This document shows, one piece after another, positions 59,966 through 64,000 of a stretch of 64,000 bases of DNA (positions within the stretch are counted from its first letter, which is position 1; each line of letters begins with the position of its first letter). The notes beneath the pieces were generated by a model. The model had not been told where the DNA came from and did not search any database. It was given only the letters and a program-made list of their open reading frames with translations. A program made the position numbers and the translations under genes. Source of the DNA: Streptomyces sp. Ncost-T10-10d (GTDB lineage Bacteria; Actinomycetota; Actinomycetes; Streptomycetales; Streptomycetaceae); assembly GCF_900091955.1 (NCBI RefSeq), contig NZ_FMDF01000144.1, positions 1-64,000 of the forward strand, in the 5' to 3' direction.

Positions 59966-60853
59966 TCAGTACTGCGCCTGCAGGTGCTGCCAGAAACCGT
60001 CGCGCAGCGCCCGCCGCAGATGTGCGTGGCCACGCAGCGAGTGCTGCAGCAGCCGTTCGGCCTCGACCAGCAGGTCCTGGTCGACGGAGCCCGGCAGGTA
60101 CGGATGTCCGGGCAGCAGATCCGCGAGGGACTCGCGGCCCCGGGCGGCCAGCCACGCAGCGGCGATCTGCGCACCGACGAAGCGGACGTCTTCGCGCGAG
60201 GGCGCGGGGGTGTCGTCCTCATAGGTGGTGACGGGGCGTCTGGTGACGTACGGGCGACAGAAGTCCAGGTCGAAGGTGCGCTGGCTGTCGACCTCCCAGA
60301 GCAGCGGTTCGGCCTGGTTGCGCCCCTCCCCCGCCTCGATGCCCCACAAGTGCACCCGGGCTCCGTACCCCTGCGCCGCCTCGACCGCCGACACCAGGTC
60401 CTCGTCGCCGCCGACCAGTGCCGCGTCGCTGATGGCGCGGTGCCGGGCGAGCGATTCGAGGTCGGTGCGGATGAGTGAGTCGACGCCCTTCTGCTGGTTG
60501 TTGGCGTTGAGGTTGCCGAGTCTGACCTTGACGTCGGGGAGTTCGGCGATGGACTGCTGCTCGACGGTGTGGATGCGTCGCCTGGCTCCGTCGTACCAGT
60601 ACACGCGCAGCAGCCTGCTGTCCGCGAAGATCGTGCGGGCCTTGTCGATGAAGGCCTCGATCAGCCCTTCCGCGTCGAGGTCGAAGGAGCGGCGGTCCTC
60701 GGTGCCGGTGACGAGCAGCCCGGCCGCGGCGTACACATAGCCCGCGTCCACGAAGATCGCATGGGTCGAGGGGGTCTTCGACACCTCGGCGAGCACACGC
60801 TGGAGCAGTTCGTTGGTGCGGTCCAGTCGCTCGCGGATCTCTGCCTCGTTCAT
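59966..60853 (-). CDS. NYN-domain (PIN-like) RNase family protein
   Basis: 295 aa from ATG 60853, with GAGG 5 nt upstream. The NYN/PIN-like core has acidic metal-site residues in AIFVDAGYVYAAAG, QKGVDSLIRTDLESLA and DAALVGGDEDLVSAVEAAQ, followed by VHLWGIEAG. The C-terminal 90 residues carry a second helical domain ending in GFWQHLQAQY. NYN proteins are predicted single-strand RNases; the target RNA is unknown. Confidence 0.88.
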   Translation of the reverse strand: MNEAEIRERLDRTNELLQRVLAEVSKTPSTHAIFVDAGYVYAAAGLLVTGTEDRRSFDLDAEGLIEAFIDKARTIFADSRLLRVYWYDGARRRIHTVEQQSIAELPDVKVRLGNLNANNQQKGVDSLIRTDLESLARHRAISDAALVGGDEDLVSAVEAAQGYGARVHLWGIEAGEGRNQAEPLLWEVDSQRTFDLDFCRPYVTRRPVTTYEDDTPAPSREDVRFVGAQIAAAWLAARGRESLADLLPGHPYLPGSVDQDLLVEAERLLQHSLRGHAHLRRALRDGFWQHLQAQY

Positions 60854-61074
60854 TCGGGCCTCGTCGTGGGCCTTGTCGCCGGATCGCGCTCGGCGACCTG
60901 CTGGTACTTAGACATCCAAAAAATTTCCTTAGCGTAGGGAATGTTTGCAGGAGGCAAGCCGTTGTACACCTCGTGGAGCGCAAGACATAGGTGTCGGGCG
61001 CTCTCATCCTTGCGGACGGGTCACCCGTCCTCCCAGTAGTTCTCCAGCAGGAGGATCAGACGAAGGGAAGCCTT

Positions 61075-61227
61075 ATGCGCTTCGAGATCATGCGACTCGA
61101 CGATGTCGACGGTACCGCCGTGGACAGCACCGTCGTGGACGCCGCCTCCGTCAACCGGATCGTGCAGCAGGCCGCAGCCATGGGCCAGCGCATCTATATC
61201 CGCCCGGCCGAAAGCTCGGCTTCGTAA
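61075..61227 (+). CDS. small conserved hypothetical protein, 50 aa
   Basis: ATG at 61075 with AAGGGAAG upstream; the product begins MRFEIMRLDDVDGTAVD and ends GQRIYIRPAESSAS. It is soluble with a mixed alpha/beta look and G/C-rich third positions. I believe it is conserved in streptomycetes but know no function. A terminator follows immediately. The 221 bp between it and the divergent NYN gene hold an imperfect palindrome TTCCTTAG-CG-TAGGGAA near 60928. Confidence 0.65.
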   Translation: MRFEIMRLDDVDGTAVDSTVVDAASVNRIVQQAAAMGQRIYIRPAESSAS

Positions 61228-61250
61228 CGCATGACGACGCTCAAAGACGA

Positions 61251-61285
61251 AGCGCCCCCGTACGGAAGGTCCGTACGGGGGCGCT
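61251..61285. terminator. bidirectional terminator
   Basis: A perfect 16-bp inverted repeat (61251-61266 and 61270-61285) with loop AGG lies between the 50-aa gene and the convergent MarC gene. Confidence 0.85.
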
Positions 61286-61304
61286 GTGGTGTCCGCGAGC
61301 GCCG

Positions 61305-61910
61305 TCAGGAGTTCTGGATGACCTGGGTGACCCCGTTGATGATCTGCTGTACGGCGATGGCGGAGAGCATCATTCCGGCGAGCCTGGTCACCAGCACGAC
61401 ACCGCCGTCCTTGATGACCCGGATGATGAGCAGCGAGTAGCGCATGGTCAGCCAGAGCACGATGTGCATGGCGATGATCGCCGACCAGACCGAGATCTGA
61501 CTTCCCACACTGTCGGCGTGCTGCACCGCGAGGATCACCGACACGATCGCACCGGGCCCGGCGAGCAGCGGCATGCCCAGCGGTACGAGCGCCACATTGA
61601 CGTCCTTGGTCTGCGTCGGCTCGTCGGTCTTGCCGGTCAGCAGATCGAGCGCGATCAGCAGCAGGAGCAGCCCGCCCGCGATCATCAGGGCGGGTACGGA
61701 GACATGCAGATAGTCGAGAATCTGCTGGCCGAGCACACCGAAGACGGCGATCACACCGAAGGCGACGGCCACCGCCTGGAGCGCCATCCTGCGCTGCATC
61801 TTTGCGGGGCGGCCGGCGGTGAGGGCAAGAAAGATCGGGGTGATCCCGGGGGGATCCATAATCACAAAAAGCGTGAGAAAAAGGGATCCGAAGACAGCGA
61901 CGTCGAACAC
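61305..61910 (-). CDS. MarC family integral membrane protein
   Basis: 201 aa from GTG 61910, with AAGG 6 nt upstream. Six membrane segments are seen, starting FDVAVFGSLFLTLFVIMDPPG (the MarC signature MDPPG) and including PLGMPLLAGPGAIVSVIL with the conserved PLAxPLLxGPG-type motif. The family function is unresolved despite its name. The PHP-domain gene lies upstream by 179 bp in the same direction. Confidence 0.9.
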   Translation of the reverse strand: MFDVAVFGSLFLTLFVIMDPPGITPIFLALTAGRPAKMQRRMALQAVAVAFGVIAVFGVLGQQILDYLHVSVPALMIAGGLLLLLIALDLLTGKTDEPTQTKDVNVALVPLGMPLLAGPGAIVSVILAVQHADSVGSQISVWSAIIAMHIVLWLTMRYSLLIIRVIKDGGVVLVTRLAGMMLSAIAVQQIINGVTQVIQNS

Positions 61911-62089
61911 AGTGAGCCTTGCGAGAAGAGAGCGAGAAACGATCTGGAGGAGCGCACCCCGAAGCCATGAGGCGGCCTGGCGGCCGGGTGCGCAGAAGTG
62001 GAACGCGGTAGGGGGAGGAGTGGCGGTACGCGTCGGGCCGCCCGGCAGGGCGGCGAGGGGCTCCCGCCCCGGCGACGACTCGTGCGTCG

Positions 62090-62956
62090 TTACGCGGGGT
62101 GGGGTCCGCCGGCGCCCGGCACCGGGAAGGCTCCCGTGGCGCGCCGGGTGATCTCGCCGTAGATCTCGGGGTCGGTGGTGTACTCGCCGAGTCCGACGGT
62201 CTTGCGGCTGCCGTGGTAGTCGCTGGACCCGGTCGTCAGCAGCCCCAGCTCCCGGGCGAGCCCGCGCAGCCTGGCCCTGGTCGGCTCGTCGTGGTCCATA
62301 TGGTCGACCTCGATGCCGTCGAGGCCTGCGGCGGCGAGCCGCGCAATCGACGACTCGGGCACCACCTCGCCGCGCTTGACGGCGAGCGGGTGGGCGAAGA
62401 CGGTGACGCCACCGGCGGCCTTGACCAGCCGGATCGCGTCGAAGGGGTCGAGTTCGTGCTTCTGCGCGTACGCGCGTCCGCCGTTCGCGAGCCATTCGGG
62501 CGTGAAGGCGTCGGAGACCGTGTCGACGACGCCCAGCTCGACGAGCGCGGTGGCGATGTGCGGCCTGCCGACCGATCCGTCCCCGGCGATCCTCGCGACC
62601 TGCTCCCACTCGATCGGAACGCCGAGCGCCTGGAGCTTGCCCACCATGGTCCGGGCGCGCGGCACCCGGTCGTCCCGTACCAGCTCGCGTTCGCGTGCCA
62701 GCTCGGGCTCGTCGGGGTCGAAGAGGTACGCCAGCATGTGCAGGCTCACGCCGTCGACCCGGCAGGAGAGCTCGGCGCCGGTGACGAGAGCGAGCCCCTC
62801 CGGAAGAGCGGCGATCGCCTCGGCGTGGCCGCGCACGGTGTCGTGGTCGGTGAGGGCGATGACATCGAGGCCCGCAGCGGCTGCACCCAGCACCAGCTCG
62901 GCGGGGGTGTCCGTACCGTCCGACGCGCTGGAGTGGGTGTGCAGGTCGATGCGCAC
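62090..62956 (-). CDS. PHP-domain metal-dependent phosphoesterase
   Basis: 288 aa from GTG 62956, with GGAG 8 nt upstream. The four PHP motifs are complete: IDLHTHSSASDG, ALTDHDTVRG, a His in VTVFAHPLAVKRG, and TTGSSDYHGSRK. This trinuclear-metal subgroup includes 3',5'-nucleoside bisphosphate and oligoribonucleotide phosphatases (YciV/RnaAM type). It is probably cotranscribed with the downstream MarC gene. Confidence 0.92.
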   Translation of the reverse strand: MRIDLHTHSSASDGTDTPAELVLGAAAAGLDVIALTDHDTVRGHAEAIAALPEGLALVTGAELSCRVDGVSLHMLAYLFDPDEPELARERELVRDDRVPRARTMVGKLQALGVPIEWEQVARIAGDGSVGRPHIATALVELGVVDTVSDAFTPEWLANGGRAYAQKHELDPFDAIRLVKAAGGVTVFAHPLAVKRGEVVPESSIARLAAAGLDGIEVDHMDHDEPTRARLRGLARELGLLTTGSSDYHGSRKTVGLGEYTTDPEIYGEITRRATGAFPVPGAGGPHPA

Positions 62957-63084
62957 GACGCGTACTCCAGTGCTCGGGCCGGACAGGGGGACATCCAAGG
63001 ATAACCGGCATTCGAACGGTGCCCGGCCGGTCCCGAAAGCCCTGCGGTCACCCGAGGTGCCGGAGCCGGTCCGCCGGACAGGCT

Positions 63085-63723
63085 CTAGTTGAGCAGGCGC
63101 GGTGTGAGCGCCCCGCACGGTACGAGGTCCATCTCGCCCCCGGCCTCGCGCAGATCGGCGAGCACCAGCTCGTCGTACATCAGGAGCCCCGACTGCTCGG
63201 GCCAGACGATCGCCCAGAGCCAGAGCCCGCGCGCCTCGCCCGCGAACACCGCCCGGTCCTCAGGTGCTCCCTTGACGTTCCAGAGCGGGGTGGGGCGGCC
63301 GGCGGCGAGCATCTTCACGTCCGGCGGGCCGTCGACGTGCAGATAGGGACCGGGGTCGAGGCCGTCGATCCCGGCGTAGCGCGCCCCGAGTCCGACGCCG
63401 AGTTCCTCGGTGACGAGCAGCAGCTCGCCGATACCGCCGACGGGACCGGGACCGGAACAGGCGACGACGGTGGCGCGACCGCCACTGCGGTCGTCACCCG
63501 CGCTCGCCACACCGGTGAACAGCCAGCCCACCGGCAGCGGCCAGGGCATCCACACCGGGACTTGAGCGCGCTGCACCACCACACTCAGCGCCTCGACACT
63601 GGGCGGGACGACCGGCTGCAGCGGTTGCACACTGCCGTGCACCGCGCACTGCCAGGTGTCGGCGAAGAGACCGGGCGCCCTGACCCGGCCTCCACACTTC
63701 GGACAACTGGGTTCGCCCCTCAT
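63085..63723 (-). CDS. DUF6758-like protein with N-terminal zinc-ribbon-like motif
   Basis: 212 aa from ATG 63723 (MRGEPSCPKCGGRVR), with GGAGGA about 12 nt upstream; a TTG at 63732 lies closer to it. CPKCG at residues 7-11 with CAVHG at about 26 makes a short zinc-knuckle-like head. The rest is an unknown alpha/beta domain with several Trp residues (VPVWMPWPLPVGWLF, GLWLWAIVWPEQSG). I recall this as a conserved actinobacterial family (DUF6758). It is divergent from the MFS gene. Confidence 0.7.
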   Translation of the reverse strand: MRGEPSCPKCGGRVRAPGLFADTWQCAVHGSVQPLQPVVPPSVEALSVVVQRAQVPVWMPWPLPVGWLFTGVASAGDDRSGGRATVVACSGPGPVGGIGELLLVTEELGVGLGARYAGIDGLDPGPYLHVDGPPDVKMLAAGRPTPLWNVKGAPEDRAVFAGEARGLWLWAIVWPEQSGLLMYDELVLADLREAGGEMDLVPCGALTPRLLN

Positions 63724-63794
63724 AGCGACCAACGGTCCTCCAGGACCGTCGCCGCGTCAAGGATGATCACCCGTCCGCAGCGTGGTTCTCACCA

Positions 63795-63862
63795 GCAACA
63801 ATTAGATGTAACTTGCATTCATTAGCCCCTCTAACTTATTATGTGTATATCGCAACGATCTA
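63795..63862 (+). promoter_or_regulatory. AT-rich promoter region of the MFS gene
   Basis: About 65 bp of unusually AT-rich DNA (TTAGATGTAACTTG, TCTAACTTATTATGTG) with a repeated TAACTT lie just upstream of the transporter gene. This suggests a promoter with an operator for a regulator encoded outside the window. No exact -35/-10 pair is claimed. Confidence 0.45.
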
Positions 63863-63881
63863 GTGGAGAGCGAGAAGCCCC

Positions 63882-64000
63882 ATGCAGGGAGAGGATCCGT
63901 TCGATCAGGGAGCGGGCAGCATCCTGCGCCAGCCGAAGGCCGTCTGGGCCACGGCGGGCGCGTCTGTTGTCGCATTCATGGGAATCGGCCTGGTGGACCC
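63882..64000 (+). CDS. MFS transporter, 5' part only
   Basis: ATG at 63882 with GGAGAG about 15 nt upstream; 39 codons are visible before the window ends. After a short acidic head the sequence AVWATAGASVVAFMGIGLVDP is the first membrane helix with the typical opening of drug-efflux MFS transporters. Length, substrate and the rest cannot be seen. Confidence 0.75.
   Translation, partial: MQGEDPFDQGAGSILRQPKAVWATAGASVVAFMGIGLVD

Noticed and set aside
60948..61029. 25-codon TTG-initiated ORF upstream of the 50-aa gene
   Set aside because: It follows a GGAGG, but codon bias is poor and the peptide is uninformative.

Overview
The window looks like about 64 kb of a Streptomyces chromosome core. 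GC is very high with strong G/C bias at third codon positions, GTG starts are common, and the gene set is typically streptomycete: a wblC/whiB7-type regulator, mycoredoxin, an AdnAB-type helicase-nuclease pair, MoeZ, UPF0182, TerD/AIM24 proteins, DUF3107 and a NYN protein. From memory the order resembles the Streptomyces coelicolor region around SCO5190 (wblC); this was not checked by alignment. I see no rRNA, CRISPR array, prophage or integrated plasmid. Apart from one short MITE-like element this is an ordinary, mostly housekeeping segment.

Layout. 0-8 kb: a Sel1-repeat gene cut by the left edge, an initiator tRNA with a strong terminator, a large UPF0182 membrane protein, a Lon-like PDZ protease, moaE and an SDR. 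8-17 kb: a zincin-like protein coupled to a Nudix hydrolase, three adjacent AIM24-domain genes (one fused to TerD), a YgjP-type metallopeptidase, an orphan ThiF/cyclodehydratase-like protein and an AarF kinase-like protein. 17-24 kb: wblC with an elaborate leader (AT-rich upstream promoter, leader ORF, hairpins, intrinsic attenuator), then uvrD2, mycoredoxin and nudC. 22.6-31.7 kb: a dipeptidase and two UvrD-type helicase-nucleases (AdnB- and AdnA-like). A roughly 205-bp MITE-like element sits between adnB and the dipeptidase and has put the two in one uninterrupted frame. 32-40 kb: an ATL DNA-repair protein, a kinase-like/LPG-synthase membrane protein, two tandem lipoprotein peptidases and MoeZ. 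40-45.7 kb: a four-gene cell-surface polysaccharide operon (PelF-like glycosyltransferase, membrane protein, epimerase, spherulin-4 glycosidase). 45.8-51.5 kb: a complete peptide/opine ABC transporter operon headed by what looks like a leaderless upstream ORF ending Cys-Cys. 51.6-64 kb: a DUF3152 protease, hydrolases, a TetR regulator, a DEAD-box RNA helicase with an apparent CTG start, NYN, MarC and PHP proteins, and the start of an MFS transporter.

Most notable: (1) the wblC leader, whose promoter, ORF and terminator fit antibiotic-responsive attenuation; (2) the MITE-made helicase-dipeptidase fusion frame; (3) the leaderless Cys-Cys upstream ORF of the ABC transporter, which suggests cysteine-responsive control; (4) the GT4/epimerase/spherulin-4 operon, which has the same composition as fungal galactosaminogalactan clusters. 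Everything here was read by eye. Family names are from recognition of motifs, not from database searches.
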